From Melioribacter roseus (GTDB taxonomy: Bacteria; Bacteroidota; Ignavibacteria; Ignavibacteriales; Melioribacteraceae), in the NCBI GenBank assembly GCA_020722065.1, contig DYLK01000002.1, positions 62,001-126,000 of the forward strand: a DNA stretch of 64,000 bases. The letters run 5' to 3'. The notes under the pieces are model-generated. The model did not search any database. It was given only the letters and a program-made list of their open reading frames with translations, and was not told the DNA's origin. The translations under genes and the position numbers were made by a program. Positions 1-9,823 of the stretch are shown one piece after another; the first letter of the stretch is position 1, and each line of letters begins with the position of its first letter.

Positions 1-621
1 TCGCTTATATTCTGCTTTTACAGGAAAAACATAACGTCCATCGTAAATTGTAAGAAAATCTTCTTGCAACACCGATTCTGAATTTAATTGTTTCAGTTTC
101 CTTTCGACTACTTTCTTTAATGAAATTTCTTTATCTGTTATAGATTTTCTTATTTCACGTAATTTGGGAGAAGCACTTGATTTTACTTCGTTTGTTACAT
201 CAATAATGCTATCAATTCTATTTTCAAGATTTTTATCGACAAATAGGAATTCCGAAAACTGATTTTTTAGATTTGGAGCATTATTCTGATTTTGAGTTAA
301 ATAATTCAAATAACGGCGAGATGTTATTAACAAGTTGCCAATTTCTCTGATTCTTCGTACTGCCAAAATATTTCCAGAAATTCGAGAATGTGCTAAACTT
401 TCTAATAAATTTGTTTCAAATTCTTCGGGAGGATAAATATTAAGAATTAACAAAGATTTTGCTTCGTTAATCAAATTCCCGTTTTTTTGGATAATTTGAA
501 TTTCTTTCTGTGGACGAATGGATAGTATTTTTTCTTTTGCTAACTCAGAATGAGCAAATCTTGTTATTTGTTCTAAAACCTTAAAATATTCTAATTTCTC
601 TAAAGTTGAATTTGTAAACAT
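1..621 (-). CDS. mutS2: Endonuclease MutS2, N-terminal part (cut by window edge)
   Basis: The frame is open from the ATG at 621 to base 1 and encodes the first 207 residues. It begins MFTNSTLEKLEYFKVLEQI and reaches the segment YDGRYVFPVKAEYKR, which matches the MutS2 core just before its clamp and ATPase region. The helical, Arg/Lys-rich N-terminus fits the MutS family lever domain. MutS2 proteins are ATP-dependent proteins linked to suppression of homologous recombination and rescue of collided ribosomes. The ATPase and Smr domains would lie outside the window. cvpA ends 43 bases upstream, a mutS2-cvpA pairing seen in many bacteria. Confidence 0.88.
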   Translation of the reverse strand, partial: MFTNSTLEKLEYFKVLEQITRFAHSELAKEKILSIRPQKEIQIIQKNGNLINEAKSLLILNIYPPEEFETNLLESLAHSRISGNILAVRRIREIGNLLITSRRYLNYLTQNQNNAPNLKNQFSEFLFVDKNLENRIDSIIDVTNEVKSSASPKLREIRKSITDKEISLKKVVERKLKQLNSESVLQEDFLTIYDGRYVFPVKAEYKR

Positions 622-664
622 TAGGTAATCTGTTTTAGTTCGTCAGATTTTTCGTAAAAATTCA

Positions 665-1207
665 TTAATTACCAATTTTCTCTTCTTTTTTATTGTTTTC
701 TGACAATAAATTAAATTCTTTGAAATATTCTTCTGCCGATTTATTATTATCTATGAAAAGATCAATTACTGTTGGAATAATGCCATAAACTTTTCCGTAC
801 ATAAAAGATTTATTCCGCATATTTTCATCTGGGAAATCAAAAATTCGAAAGAAAAGTAAAAATCCACTTAAAAAGATTGCAATTTGAATTGTACCGAAAA
901 ATCCACCGAGAAGTTGATTTATCATATTGTTAACTTTATCTGCTGGGTGAAGCAATCTTTTAATTAGTGCCGTAAACGCCAAAGTTGAAAAGAAAATTAA
1001 CAATCCCGCCACAGCATTTGCAAGACTTCGTTCGTCATTAAAAAATTGCACAAGAAATCCGCCAACATAATCTGAAAGAACAAAAGCCAACACAATTGCA
1101 ACTACCAAACCGAGCATCCCAATCAGTTTTCTTATAATTCCATCCTTAAAACCAAGAATAAAACCAACAACCAAAACAACTAAAAGTATAATATCGATGT
1201 AGTTCAA
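665..1207 (-). CDS. cvpA: CvpA family inner-membrane protein
   Basis: The 180-residue protein has four hydrophobic segments (about residues 5-22, 28-50, 62-82 and 103-122) and the Gly-rich first loop (GFILGFKDGIIRKL) typical of CvpA, a membrane protein associated with colicin V production and envelope stress tolerance. Its molecular activity is not established. The start is a TTG at 1207, two bases after the yqeY stop, with AGG a few bases upstream; no in-frame ATG gives a better N-terminus. It is probably co-transcribed with yqeY and mutS2. Confidence 0.85.
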   Translation of the reverse strand: MNYIDIILLVVLVVGFILGFKDGIIRKLIGMLGLVVAIVLAFVLSDYVGGFLVQFFNDERSLANAVAGLLIFFSTLAFTALIKRLLHPADKVNNMINQLLGGFFGTIQIAIFLSGFLLFFRIFDFPDENMRNKSFMYGKVYGIIPTVIDLFIDNNKSAEEYFKEFNLLSENNKKEEKIGN

Positions 1208-1209
1208 AA

Positions 1210-1656
1210 TTAACCTAAAACTTTTTCAACAATGGATTTTATTAAACTTCCGTCAGCTTTCCCTTTCAATTCTTTTGCGGCATTTTGCATTAATTTGCCA
1301 AAGTCTTTTTTCCCTTCGGCTCCAATTTCTAATGCAATTCTTCGCACAGTTTCTAAAATTTCATCTTCAGAAAGTTGTTTAGGTAAAAATTCTGATATTA
1401 TTTCTAATTCATTTTTTTCCTTTTGAGCTAAATCAATTCTTCCCGCATTTTCATATTGCTCAATCGAATCTTTTCTCTTTTTTGCGGCAGAAGATAATAT
1501 TCTAATTTCATCTTCTTCGGTCATTGTTTTACCTGAACCACTTTTTTCAAATTCCAAAATCAATGCTCTAATTGAGCGGAGTGTTAATAAACGTTCTTTT
1601 TGTCCGCTCTTTAAAGCTGATTTCATCTCTTCATTTATTTTTTCTGTTAAATTCAT
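1210..1656 (-). CDS. GatB/YqeY domain-containing protein
   Basis: The 148-residue protein matches the complete YqeY family. It has an N-terminal helical part (INEEMKSALKSGQKERLLTLR) and a C-terminal half resembling the tail of the GatB amidotransferase subunit (FGKLMQNAAKELKGKADGS). In GatB this domain contacts tRNA; the role of the free-standing protein is unproven. The ATG at 1656 is preceded by AAGG. It lies two bases from cvpA and is convergent with nothing, so it is likely the first gene of a yqeY-cvpA-mutS2 unit. The 137-base gap up to rnc holds no obvious gene. Confidence 0.88.
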   Translation of the reverse strand: MNLTEKINEEMKSALKSGQKERLLTLRSIRALILEFEKSGSGKTMTEEDEIRILSSAAKKRKDSIEQYENAGRIDLAQKEKNELEIISEFLPKQLSEDEILETVRRIALEIGAEGKKDFGKLMQNAAKELKGKADGSLIKSIVEKVLG

Positions 1657-1793
1657 TGTTCACCTTAATTTTTTAGCAAATTCAAGATTGTTCATAATGG
1701 GTTTTGGGTTAAAATATTTCAAAATTTTTGGAAAGAAGATTAATGATAATTCATAAGAATGTCAAAAAAAGGGAAAATTGTAGAAGTATTTTT

Positions 1794-2543
1794 TTATAAA
1801 TTTTGTGAGAAAATTTCCAAAGCACGTTGGGCGGCTTCTTGTTCAGCACTTTTTTTATTTTTTCCTCTACCAATTGCCAATTTTTCTCCATCCAACAAAA
1901 CGGCTACTGTAAAAATTTTTTGGTGTTCGGGACCATCAACATTTACAATTTCATATACTGGATTAGTTTTTCCCATTTTATGAGCAAGTTCAAGCAATTG
2001 TCCCTTAAAGTTAGAATCTTTGCTATAATCGATAACGTCAATCAACCAATTGTGAACAAATTCTATAGTTTTTCCAAGCCCTAGATCTAAATAACAAGCT
2101 CCAATAATTGCTTCAATCGCGTCGGCTAAAATTGAATTTATTCCACTTGGATTACTTTGCAAAAACTTTTTCTCAAAAAGTACAATTTTTTCTAAACCAA
2201 GATTAGACGCCATTTCAGATAATGCATTTTTATCGACTAAACGAACTCGCATTTTTGTAAGTTCACCTTCATTGAACTCAGGATATTCTTCGTAAAGATA
2301 GCTGGCAACAATCATTCCTAAAACTGCATCACCTAAAAATTCAAGTCGTTGGTTGGAAACTTTTAATTTATGGTTATTTAATGCTGATTGATGTGTAATT
2401 GCTTCAATAAATAATTGTGTGTTTGTAATTTTGGCAGGAAGGAATTTTTCCAGGAGCAAAACACGTTCTTCAATTGTTGGTTGAGTTTTGCTCCCAAAAT
2501 TAAATAAATTAAATAGTTTACGTAAAAGCGAGAAAAAAGACAT
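1794..2543 (-). CDS. rnc: Ribonuclease III
   Basis: The 249-residue enzyme cleaves double-stranded RNA in rRNA processing and mRNA turnover. The catalytic domain shows the signature NQRLEFLGDAV (residues 65-75) with E69 and D73, and the second metal site D141/E144 (DAIEAIIGA). A double-stranded-RNA-binding domain fills about residues 178-247. The ATG at 2543 shares one base with the fabF stop (TAATG), so translation is likely coupled. This is the last gene of the fatty-acid operon, a common arrangement (acpP-fabF-rnc). Confidence 0.97.
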   Translation of the reverse strand: MSFFSLLRKLFNLFNFGSKTQPTIEERVLLLEKFLPAKITNTQLFIEAITHQSALNNHKLKVSNQRLEFLGDAVLGMIVASYLYEEYPEFNEGELTKMRVRLVDKNALSEMASNLGLEKIVLFEKKFLQSNPSGINSILADAIEAIIGACYLDLGLGKTIEFVHNWLIDVIDYSKDSNFKGQLLELAHKMGKTNPVYEIVNVDGPEHQKIFTVAVLLDGEKLAIGRGKNKKSAEQEAAQRALEIFSQNL

Positions 2544-3787
2544 TACTCAATAAATTTTTTAATAAGTAAAGTAGCGTTATGTCCGCCAAATCCAAAAGAA
2601 TTTGATATTGCATAATTAATTTCTTTTTTTACAGCTACTTTTGGAGTGTAGTTCAAATCGCATTCATCATCTGGATTTTCTAAATTGATTGTCGGAGGAA
2701 CTATTCCATTTGTAATTGCTAAAGTAGTTGCAATTGCTTCAATAGCACCAGCAGCTCCGAGCAAATGCCCAGTCATAGATTTTGTTGAACTTATACTCAC
2801 TTTATAAGCATGTTCTGCAAATAGTTTTTTAATCGCTTTGGTTTCATTCAAATCATTTAATTGAGTAGAAGTACCGTGTGCGTTTATATAATCTACATCT
2901 TCTGGATTAATTCCACCATCTCGAAGTGCTTCTCTCATTGAACGAAAAGCTCCTTCTCCTTCTGGAGCTGGCGCAGTTACGTGGTAAGCATCGGCAGAAG
3001 CTCCCATTCCAATAATTTCAGCGTAAATTTTTGCACCGCGATTTTTGGCGTGTTCTAATTCTTCAAGAACAAGTGTTCCAGAACCTTCCCCCATAACAAA
3101 TCCATTTCTGTCTTTGTCAAAAGGTCGAGATGCTTCAGAATATCGATCATTCCATGTTGAAATGGCTCTTGCAGAATTAAATCCAGCAACTGAAATTGGA
3201 GTAATTGAGGCTTCTGTTCCTCCACAAATCATAACATCGGCTCTTCCTGTTTGAATCATAACAAAACCATCTGCAATCGCGTGTGTTGAAGTTGCACAAG
3301 CTGAAGTAACGGCATAATTTATTCCTTTTAATGCATATCTAATTGAAATTTGTCCAGCAGCAATATCTGAAATCATCATTGGGATAAAAAATGGGGAAAC
3401 ACGACGAGGTCCGCCATTTAACAAGGCTGTATGTTGTTCTTCAAAAGTGAGCATTCCTCCAATTCCACTGCCATAAATTACTCCAAATCTTTCTAAATCC
3501 TCTTTTTCGAACTCAAAAGCAGCATCTTTAATTGCTTCTTCAGCAGTTACTAAAGCGTAATGAGTGAATGGGTCCATTCTTCTGGCTTCTTTTTTATCAA
3601 GATACTCGTCAACATTAAAATTTTTAACTTCACAAGCAAATTTTGTAGTGTGGTCTTTAGTATCAAATTTTGTAATTAATCCAGCACCATTTTTACCATT
3701 TATTAAGCCATTCCAAAATTCTTCAACATTATTCCCGATAGGAGTTAAGGCTCCTAAGCCGGTGATTACAACTCTTTTTTTGTTCAT
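2543..3787 (-). CDS. fabF: Beta-ketoacyl-ACP synthase II
   Basis: This is the elongating condensing enzyme of type II fatty-acid synthesis, which joins malonyl-ACP to acyl-ACP with loss of CO2. With the start at 3787 ([18 protein letters not shown]) it is 414 residues. The triad is Cys164 ([10 protein letters not shown]), His304 (INAHGTST) and His341 ([11 protein letters not shown]), and the C-terminal GFGGHN loop is present. The reading frame stays open 12 codons further upstream, but the internal ATG has AAGGA in front of it and gives the normal FabF N-terminus. It sits between acpP and rnc. Confidence 0.97.
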   Translation of the reverse strand: MNKKRVVITGLGALTPIGNNVEEFWNGLINGKNGAGLITKFDTKDHTTKFACEVKNFNVDEYLDKKEARRMDPFTHYALVTAEEAIKDAAFEFEKEDLERFGVIYGSGIGGMLTFEEQHTALLNGGPRRVSPFFIPMMISDIAAGQISIRYALKGINYAVTSACATSTHAIADGFVMIQTGRADVMICGGTEASITPISVAGFNSARAISTWNDRYSEASRPFDKDRNGFVMGEGSGTLVLEELEHAKNRGAKIYAEIIGMGASADAYHVTAPAPEGEGAFRSMREALRDGGINPEDVDYINAHGTSTQLNDLNETKAIKKLFAEHAYKVSISSTKSMTGHLLGAAGAIEAIATTLAITNGIVPPTINLENPDDECDLNYTPKVAVKKEINYAISNSFGFGGHNATLLIKKFIE

Positions 3788-3867
3788 AGAATTCCTTTTT
3801 ATTATGAATAAAAAAAATAGCAAAGAATCGAAACCCTTTGCTATTAATTCAGTAAATTCTGTAAAAA

Positions 3868-4095
3868 CTATCCTAATTTTGATTTCAGATAATTAATAGC
3901 ATCGCCAACTGTAGCAATTTTTTCAGCATCTTCGTCTGGAATTTGAACGTCAAAGGCTTCTTCTAAAGCCATTATTAATTCAACTGTATCAAGAGAATCT
4001 GCGCCTAAGTCGTTTGTAAATGATGCACTTGGCACAACTTGAGATGCATCTACTCCTAACTTATCAACAATAATTTCTTTTACTTTTTCTTCCAT
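3868..4095 (-). CDS. acpP: Acyl carrier protein
   Basis: The 75-residue acidic protein carries growing acyl chains on a phosphopantetheine arm. The attachment site is Ser34 in the [12 protein letters not shown] motif. Its length and the four-helix pattern match AcpP closely. The ATG at 4095 follows AAGGAG. It lies between fabG and fabF, as in most bacterial fab operons, with short gaps of about 40 and 80 bases. Confidence 0.98.
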   Translation of the reverse strand: MEEKVKEIIVDKLGVDASQVVPSASFTNDLGADSLDTVELIMALEEAFDVQIPDEDAEKIATVGDAINYLKSKLG

Positions 4096-4133
4096 TTTTT
4101 CTCCTTATAAGTTATAATTAGTTTATTAAAAAT

Positions 4134-4889
4134 TTACATTACCATTCCACCATCAACCGTAATAACTTGTCCAGTTATATATGATGAATCTTCACTTGCT
4201 AAAAAAAGTACAACTTTAGAAATATCTTGAGTTTTTCCCAATTTTTTCATGGGAATAAAGTCAAATAAACTTTTTTTCTGTTCTTCGGATAAGGCATTGG
4301 TCATTTCTGTTTCTATATAACCAGGTGCAATTGCATTAACATTTATTCCGCGGGAAGCAAATTCTTTTGCTACAGATTTTGTGAATCCAATTATTCCCGC
4401 TTTCGATGCAGCGTAATTTGCTTGTCCAGCGTTGCCAATTAAACCAACTACTGAGGAAACGTTTATAATTTTTCCATAACGCTGCTTTAGAATTTGTCGT
4501 GAAATTGCTTTCGTAAAATTGAAAACACTTTTAAGATTTACTTCGTAAACTCGGTCAAATTCTTCTTCGCTCATACGCATTAATAAATTATCTTTGGTAA
4601 TTCCTGCATTATTAACCAAAATATCTATTCTGCCAAATTCTTTTATTATTTCATCAACAGCTTTTTGCACATCTTCAAAAGATGAAACATCAACTTTGTA
4701 ACCTTTTACTTTTACATCGGAGTTTGCATATTGTAATTCAATTTGCTTGGCACAGTCATCACAATTATTATAGATAAAGGCAACATCACTAAAAATTTCT
4801 CCATTTATTTTGTGAGTTGCAAATTCATCAAGAATTGCTTTTCCAATTCCTCTTGAACCACCAGTAATAATTGCTTTATATTTTGACAA
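4134..4889 (-). CDS. fabG: 3-oxoacyl-ACP reductase
   Basis: This NADPH-dependent short-chain dehydrogenase reduces 3-oxoacyl-ACP in fatty-acid elongation. It is 251 residues. Visible are the nucleotide-binding TGGSRGIG motif (residues 9-16), NNAG (about 93-96), and the catalytic Ser146, Tyr159 and Lys163 (YAASK). The start is TTG at 4889 with AAGGA seven bases upstream; no ATG is available nearby. A slightly longer N-terminal region with the Cys pair NNCDDC is unusual but does not touch the active site. Confidence 0.95.
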   Translation of the reverse strand: MSKYKAIITGGSRGIGKAILDEFATHKINGEIFSDVAFIYNNCDDCAKQIELQYANSDVKVKGYKVDVSSFEDVQKAVDEIIKEFGRIDILVNNAGITKDNLLMRMSEEEFDRVYEVNLKSVFNFTKAISRQILKQRYGKIINVSSVVGLIGNAGQANYAASKAGIIGFTKSVAKEFASRGINVNAIAPGYIETEMTNALSEEQKKSLFDFIPMKKLGKTQDISKVVLFLASEDSSYITGQVITVDGGMVM

Positions 4890-4948
4890 ATTTGAATCCT
4901 TTTAAAAATTATTAATATAAAATAATTGTTTTTTCCAATTTTGCAAAA

Positions 4949-5854
4949 TCAATTCATATCCAAGAATTTATCTATTCCCGAAATTTTTACATCGGGATTT
5001 ATTTTTTTTATCAAACCTTGAAGAACTTTTCCTGGACCTATTTCAACGAATTCATCAATTCCATCAAAAATCATATTTTCAATTGTTTCAACCCAACGAA
5101 CTGGTGAAGTAAGTTGTTTTATTAGTAATTGTTTGATTTCTGTCTGATGATAAACTTTTTGAGCTGTAACATTTGCATAAATCGGAATTTTTGAATCTTT
5201 AATTTCTGTTAATTCCAATTTTTGATTAAGTGATTGCTCGGCTGGACGCATTAATTCTGAATGAAATGCTCCACTTACAACAAGCTCTTTTGCAAGTTTT
5301 GCACCATTTTGTTTTGCTAAATTCATAACTTCATAAACAGCTTGTGGTTCTCCAGAAATAACAATTTGTTCTGGGGAATTAAAATTTGCACACTGAACAA
5401 TTCCAAAATGCTGGGATTGTGAACATAATAACTCAAGTTTATTTCTTTCAATTCCTATAATTGCAGCCATTGTCCCTTTTTTTATGTCGCTTGTTTTTAG
5501 CATTGCTCTACCACGCAATTGAACAAGCTGCAGTGCATTTTCTAATGTTAAACTTCCTGTTGCAAATAAAGCAGAATATTCTCCGAGAGAATGACCCGCC
5601 ACAGCTGAAAAATTGGATAAACTTATCAATTCTGTTAAGATTGCACTATGTAGCAAAATTGCTGGTTGAGCAACATCAGTCGATTTTAATTCATCTGCGG
5701 AACCTTCAAACATTATTCTCTGAATATCAAGACCAAGAATAGTATTTGCTTTTTCAAACATTTCTTTTGCGATTGAGCTATTTTCGTATAAATCTTTTCC
5801 CATTCCAACATATTGCGAACCTTGTCCAGGGAAAACATAAGCAACTTTGCTCAT
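4949..5854 (-). CDS. fabD: Malonyl-CoA:ACP transacylase
   Basis: The enzyme loads malonate from CoA onto ACP. The start at 5854 ([14 protein letters not shown]) gives 301 residues. The nucleophile elbow GHSLGEYSAL holds Ser89, and the partner His lies in VSGAFHSELM near residue 200. The frame is open 12 codons further, but the ATG at 5854 overlaps the fabH stop as TAATG, the same coupling used elsewhere in this operon. The protein ends with the family's GPGKVLQGL region and a short tail. Confidence 0.96.
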   Translation of the reverse strand: MSKVAYVFPGQGSQYVGMGKDLYENSSIAKEMFEKANTILGLDIQRIMFEGSADELKSTDVAQPAILLHSAILTELISLSNFSAVAGHSLGEYSALFATGSLTLENALQLVQLRGRAMLKTSDIKKGTMAAIIGIERNKLELLCSQSQHFGIVQCANFNSPEQIVISGEPQAVYEVMNLAKQNGAKLAKELVVSGAFHSELMRPAEQSLNQKLELTEIKDSKIPIYANVTAQKVYHQTEIKQLLIKQLTSPVRWVETIENMIFDGIDEFVEIGPGKVLQGLIKKINPDVKISGIDKFLDMN

Positions 5855-6864
5855 TAATCTAAACTCCAATTTAGATATAACGAGCCCCAAGTGTAACCAG
5901 CTCCAAATGCAGCAAGAATCAGTTTATCGCCTTTTTTAAGTTTTTTATCTTCATAATAATCAGCAATACAAAGAGGAATTGTAGCAGCAGTTGTGTTTCC
6001 GTATTTATCAATATTAATCATAACTTGTTTGTCTGAAATTCCCATTCGGCGAGCAGTTGCATCAATTATTCTTAAATTAGCTTGATGAGGGACAAGATAT
6101 GCAATATCGTCAGAGGTTAATTCATTTCTTTGCATAATTTCAGCAGAAACATCAGCCATTCCTTTAACTGCAACTTTAAAAACTTTTTGTCCATCCTGAT
6201 AAATATAATGCCATCTTTTATCAATTGTTTCGTGAGAAGAAGGATTTAAACTTCCACCAGCTTTCATATTTAACGCATCTCTACCAGAACCATCACAATG
6301 CAAAATTGAATCTTGAATTCCTAATGATAAATCTGTAGTTGGTTCAAGCAATACTGCACCAGCGCCATCCCCAAAAATTACACAAGTTGTTCTATCAGTA
6401 TAATCTACTATTGAACTCATTTTATCGGCACCAACAACAACAACTTTTTTGTATAATCCTGATTCAACTAAATTAGCACCTGTTTGTAATGCAAACAAAA
6501 ATCCAGAACAAGCACCAGAAAGATCAAAACCCCAAGCATTAGTTGCACCTAAATTATCTTGTACTAAACAAGCTGTTGAAGGGAATAACATATCTGGAGT
6601 AACCGTTGCAACTATAATTACATCAATTTCTTCAGCTTTCAATCCTGTGTTTTTCATAAGATTTTCAATTGCACGTGTTGCAAGAATACTTGTTCCACCT
6701 TCTTCTAATTTTCTTCGCTCAACAATTCCAGTTCGTGTTCTTATCCATTCATCGCTGGTCTCAACAATCGATTCAAAATACTTATTATCTAATACCTTTT
6801 CTGGCAGATATTTACCAACACCTGTTATATGAGCATTTAAAATAGCTCTTTCGCGTTTTTTCAT
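5854..6864 (-). CDS. fabH: Beta-ketoacyl-ACP synthase III
   Basis: The enzyme starts fatty-acid synthesis by condensing an acyl-CoA primer with malonyl-ACP. In 336 residues it has the nucleophile Cys119 (DLSGACSGF), the His of [10 protein letters not shown] and the Asn of [10 protein letters not shown]. The ATG at 6864 overlaps the plsX stop (ATGA), which supports this start although it adds about nine residues compared with many FabH proteins. It lies in the conserved order plsX-fabH-fabD-fabG. Confidence 0.96.
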   Translation of the reverse strand: MKKRERAILNAHITGVGKYLPEKVLDNKYFESIVETSDEWIRTRTGIVERRKLEEGGTSILATRAIENLMKNTGLKAEEIDVIIVATVTPDMLFPSTACLVQDNLGATNAWGFDLSGACSGFLFALQTGANLVESGLYKKVVVVGADKMSSIVDYTDRTTCVIFGDGAGAVLLEPTTDLSLGIQDSILHCDGSGRDALNMKAGGSLNPSSHETIDKRWHYIYQDGQKVFKVAVKGMADVSAEIMQRNELTSDDIAYLVPHQANLRIIDATARRMGISDKQVMINIDKYGNTTAATIPLCIADYYEDKKLKKGDKLILAAFGAGYTWGSLYLNWSLD

Positions 6865-7868
6865 TTATTTAAAACCTCTGATAATTTTTCGACCAAATTT
6901 ACTTTACTTGAATTGACTGCTTCTAAAATCATATTTTTTATACCAATTGGCGAGCTTGAACCATGCCCAATAATTGTAATACCGTTAATCCCTAAAAGTG
7001 GAACTCCACCATATAAATTTGGGTCAGCAACTTTTAGCGATTTTGATAATCCCGATTTTGCAAGTCCAATTTGGATTTTAGGGACTAAACCAGTTGAAGC
7101 ATAATCTTTCAATTTTGTTTTGAGGAAAGGTAAAATAGATTCAGCAAATTTAAGTACAATATTGCCAACAAAACCATCGCAAACAACAATGTTAGCTTTG
7201 CCTTTCATAATGTCTTTCCCTTCTACGTTACCAATGAAATTGAGATTTGAATTTTCCAATAATTCTCTTGTATCTAAAGTAAGTTGGTAGCCTTTTGATT
7301 CTTCTTCGCCCACATTTAGCAAACCAACTGTTGGGTTTTTCTTGTTAAAAACAGTTTCTAAATAGACTGTTGTTAATTTTGCAAATTGGAAAAGATGTTC
7401 AGCTTTGGAATCAACAAATGCACCAGCATCTGAAAGTCGGGTATGACTACCTTTTTCATTTGGTATCGGAGCGGCAATTGTTGGCCGATTTACACCTTTT
7501 ATTCTACCAATATTTAAAATAGAAGAAATAGTTACGGCGCCAGTATTTCCCGCACTTACAAGGGCAGTAGCTTCTTTTGAATGTACCATTTTCGATGCGA
7601 TTACTAAAGAAGAATTTACTTTTTCTTTCACTGCTTTTGTAGGGGAATCTTTCATTGTAATTACTTCGGTGGAATTTACAACACTTATCCGAGTTTTGTC
7701 ATACTGATAATTTAATAATTCATTCTCAAGCAGTTTTGAATTCCCGACAAGAATTATATTAAAATCAGATTCTACTTTTAATGCTTCAATTGCACCAGCT
7801 ACTTCATTTTGGGGAGCGAAATCTCCGCCCATTGCATCAAGCGCAATTGAAATAATCTTTTCAGACAT
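6861..7868 (-). CDS. plsX: Phosphate acyltransferase PlsX
   Basis: PlsX makes acyl-phosphate from acyl-ACP and feeds phospholipid synthesis via PlsY. The 335-residue protein opens with the family hallmark [13 protein letters not shown] and carries SAGNTGA (about 105-111), [15 protein letters not shown] and the C-terminal GHGSSSP segment. The ATG at 7868 lies six bases after the rpmF stop, and the TGA overlaps the fabH start. A conserved operon member joining lipid synthesis to ribosomal protein L32. Confidence 0.96.
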   Translation of the reverse strand: MSEKIISIALDAMGGDFAPQNEVAGAIEALKVESDFNIILVGNSKLLENELLNYQYDKTRISVVNSTEVITMKDSPTKAVKEKVNSSLVIASKMVHSKEATALVSAGNTGAVTISSILNIGRIKGVNRPTIAAPIPNEKGSHTRLSDAGAFVDSKAEHLFQFAKLTTVYLETVFNKKNPTVGLLNVGEEESKGYQLTLDTRELLENSNLNFIGNVEGKDIMKGKANIVVCDGFVGNIVLKFAESILPFLKTKLKDYASTGLVPKIQIGLAKSGLSKSLKVADPNLYGGVPLLGINGITIIGHGSSSPIGIKNMILEAVNSSKVNLVEKLSEVLNK

Positions 7869-7873
7869 TTTAG

Positions 7874-8053
7874 TTATGATTCTGGAACGAAAATAGATTT
7901 ACCTGAATAATATCCGCAACTTGGACAAGCTCTGTGGGAAAGTTTAATTGCCCCACAATTTGAACAAATTGTTAGTGTTGAAGCAGTAGCTTTGTAATGA
8001 GTTCTTCTTTTATCTCTTCTACTTTTCGAAATCTTTCTCTTTGGATGTGCCAT
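7874..8053 (-). CDS. rpmF: 50S ribosomal protein L32
   Basis: The 59-residue protein, too short for routine ORF cut-offs, begins [20 protein letters not shown] and carries a zinc ribbon with Cys30, Cys33, Cys43 and Cys46 (CSNC and CPSC). This is the Cys-containing (C+) form of L32. The ATG at 8053 follows AAGGTG. Its place between yceD and plsX is one of the most conserved gene orders in bacteria. Confidence 0.97.
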   Translation of the reverse strand: MAHPKRKISKSRRDKRRTHYKATASTLTICSNCGAIKLSHRACPSCGYYSGKSIFVPES

Positions 8054-8082
8054 TTTATCACCTTGATTACTTTATTTTTTAT

Positions 8083-8592
8083 CTAATTTACTTTATTATC
8101 ATCAAATTTTATTTTTAATAAATCTTTCCATATTGGATTAACTTCTTGATTTTCACATTTGCAAGATTCGTAGTTCAAATTTGCTCCGCAATGCGGACAC
8201 AAACCTTTACAGTCTTCTTTACATAAATTTTTCTTTGGAACCGAAAGATTAATGTAGTCAAGAAAATCTTGTGTTAAATCAACTTCAACTTGTTCATATT
8301 TTAGCGAATAAACATTATCAGAATCTAAAACTTCATTTTCTGTATTTGACAGGTAAATTATTTTGAAGCTATCTTGTATTTCCCTATCAAATTCATCTAA
8401 ACATCTATCGCAAGTTAAATGAAGTTTTACAAGAAAAGAACAATTAAAAACTATCTGACTATCAGATTTATCAACATTTACTTTTAAATTTACCTTGTCC
8501 CGAAATGGGTCTGTTAACCCATATTTCTGAACAAACTCTTCTTGCTCAAAATCATGAAATCCATCAGACAAATTACTAATTTTTATCTTCAT
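8083..8592 (-). CDS. yceD: YceD/DUF177 family protein
   Basis: The 169-residue protein has the DUF177 core, including the CDRCLDEFDREI motif around residues 61-72. A Cys-rich tail follows with CKEDCKGLCPHCGANLN and CKCE, probably a small zinc ribbon. YceD proteins are linked to 23S rRNA accumulation in some bacteria and are nearly always encoded before rpmF. The ATG is at 8592. It is the first gene of the operon; a promoter-like element lies at 8618-8649. Confidence 0.9.
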   Translation of the reverse strand: MKIKISNLSDGFHDFEQEEFVQKYGLTDPFRDKVNLKVNVDKSDSQIVFNCSFLVKLHLTCDRCLDEFDREIQDSFKIIYLSNTENEVLDSDNVYSLKYEQVEVDLTQDFLDYINLSVPKKNLCKEDCKGLCPHCGANLNYESCKCENQEVNPIWKDLLKIKFDDNKVN

Positions 8593-8617
8593 TAGTTTCT
8601 AGTCAAAATTTAGCTTG

Positions 8618-8649
8618 CAAATATAAAAATTGATATTTTTATAAGCAAC
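8618..8649 (-). promoter_or_regulatory. Predicted Bacteroidota-type promoter of the yceD-rpmF-fab operon
   Basis: Read on the minus strand, TATATTTG (8618-8625) fits the TAnnTTTG -7 element, and GTTG (8646-8649) lies 20 bases upstream where a TTTG/TTG -33 element is expected. Transcription would start about 20 bases before the yceD ATG. The bases after the -7 box read CAAGCTAA, as in the rplU promoter. Known: the consensus of Bacteroides primary promoters. Inferred: function here. Confidence 0.6.
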
Positions 8650-8689
8650 AAACTGAATTTATAAAATTTTTAATTAAAAATAACATTCA

Positions 8690-9244
8690 ATGCAAATTAA
8701 TTTTCAAAATAAGTTCCACAACCAGCTTTTCCTTTCATTTATTTGTGGATTTTTTTGCTTATCTATATTAGCTATTTTGTTGGAATTCATACTAAAAATG
8801 ACTTTTTTTTCTTTCCAGATTAAAAATAATTATGCTTTTCAATTAATTGTGTTTGCTCCTTTTGTCGAAGAATCATTAAAATTTACTCTATTTAAACGAA
8901 TAAATGGGAATATTTTTTTAGGAAAGAAATCAATTTTCTTGCTTTTTGTAATTGGATTTTCATTTGGAGCAGCCGAAAATTTAACTTTTTTTATTGCCAA
9001 TTCTGAAATTGGATTTTATGAATTATCAAGAATAATTACCTCTCAGATATTGCACACAATTGCACCAATATTAATTTTTCTAAAAAAGACAGAAAGAATA
9101 TCGACTTGGCTTGTAATTATTCCATTTTTTACACACTTAATTTGGAATTTACTTATTTATTTTGAAGTTGAGGTAATTTTAAGTTATTTTTTCGCCCTAA
9201 TTTTGATTATTTACTTATTATATAAATTAATTCGACATAATTAA
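8690..9244 (+). CDS. PrsW-like intramembrane protease (M82 family candidate)
   Basis: The 184-residue protein has about six hydrophobic segments. It shows the PrsW-type motifs inside membrane helices: EESLK (E60, E61, K64), GFSFGAAEN (E96, N97), a His in ILHTIAP (H122) and HLIWN (H149-N153). PrsW proteases cut anti-sigma factors or other membrane proteins, with glutamates and histidines as key residues. It is somewhat short for the family. The ATG is at 8690, and the stop shares a base with the nadD start (TAATG). No anti-sigma factor is nearby, so the substrate cannot be inferred. Confidence 0.75.
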   Translation: MQINFQNKFHNQLFLSFICGFFCLSILAILLEFILKMTFFSFQIKNNYAFQLIVFAPFVEESLKFTLFKRINGNIFLGKKSIFLLFVIGFSFGAAENLTFFIANSEIGFYELSRIITSQILHTIAPILIFLKKTERISTWLVIIPFFTHLIWNLLIYFEVEVILSYFFALILIIYLLYKLIRHN

Positions 9245-9822
9245 TGGAACATATTGGCATTCTTGGCGGTTCGTTCGACCCAATTCATATCGGACATTTA
9301 ATAACTGCTTTATCTGTTTTTGAAAAAAGGAAACTTACCAAATTAATTTTTATGCCCTGTTTTATTTCGCCACATAAAGTTGGGTACAATATTACTGATG
9401 CATTTCAAAGATTGGAAATGGTGCGTCTGGCAACTGAAGATTTTCCCCAATTTGAAGTTTCTGATTTTGAAATTAGTAAGCACGACATTTCTTTTACTGT
9501 CGATACACTCAAACATTTCAAAAAAGATTATTCTTCAATTGATTTGATTATAGGTTTTGATAATTTAATTTCATTCGATAATTGGAAAGAGCCAGAAACA
9601 ATAACCGAACTTGCAAATCTCGTGGTTCTCAAAAGGAATAACTTTGTTAGTTACTATCCTCTTCACAATTTTTTTGAAAAAGCTATTTTTGTAGATTCAC
9701 CAATTATCGAAGTTTCTTCAACATTAATTCGAGATAGAATAAAAAAAGGATTGCCTTTCAAATATTTTGTTCATAATAAAGTTTACCAATATATTATGGA
9801 TAATAAACTCTATATGAGGTAA
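9244..9822 (+). CDS. nadD: Nicotinate-nucleotide adenylyltransferase
   Basis: The enzyme converts nicotinate mononucleotide and ATP to deamido-NAD, an essential step in NAD synthesis. In 192 residues it shows the nucleotidyltransferase motif GGSFDPIHIGHL (residues 8-19) and the C-terminal SSTLIRDRIKKG, corresponding to the ISSTxIR motif. The start overlaps the PrsW-like gene's stop, and meaB follows after one base, so this is one transcription unit. Confidence 0.95.
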   Translation: MEHIGILGGSFDPIHIGHLITALSVFEKRKLTKLIFMPCFISPHKVGYNITDAFQRLEMVRLATEDFPQFEVSDFEISKHDISFTVDTLKHFKKDYSSIDLIIGFDNLISFDNWKEPETITELANLVVLKRNNFVSYYPLHNFFEKAIFVDSPIIEVSSTLIRDRIKKGLPFKYFVHNKVYQYIMDNKLYMR

Positions 9823-9823
9823 A

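Noticed and set aside
1660-1695. An 11-codon frame (MNNLEFAKKLR) directly before yqeY
   Set aside because: Too short, no ribosome site of its own, no regulatory amino-acid run; probably chance in AT-rich DNA.
3045-3896. Plus-strand open frames opposite fabF and acpP
   Set aside because: They mirror strongly conserved genes on the minus strand and have no family features.
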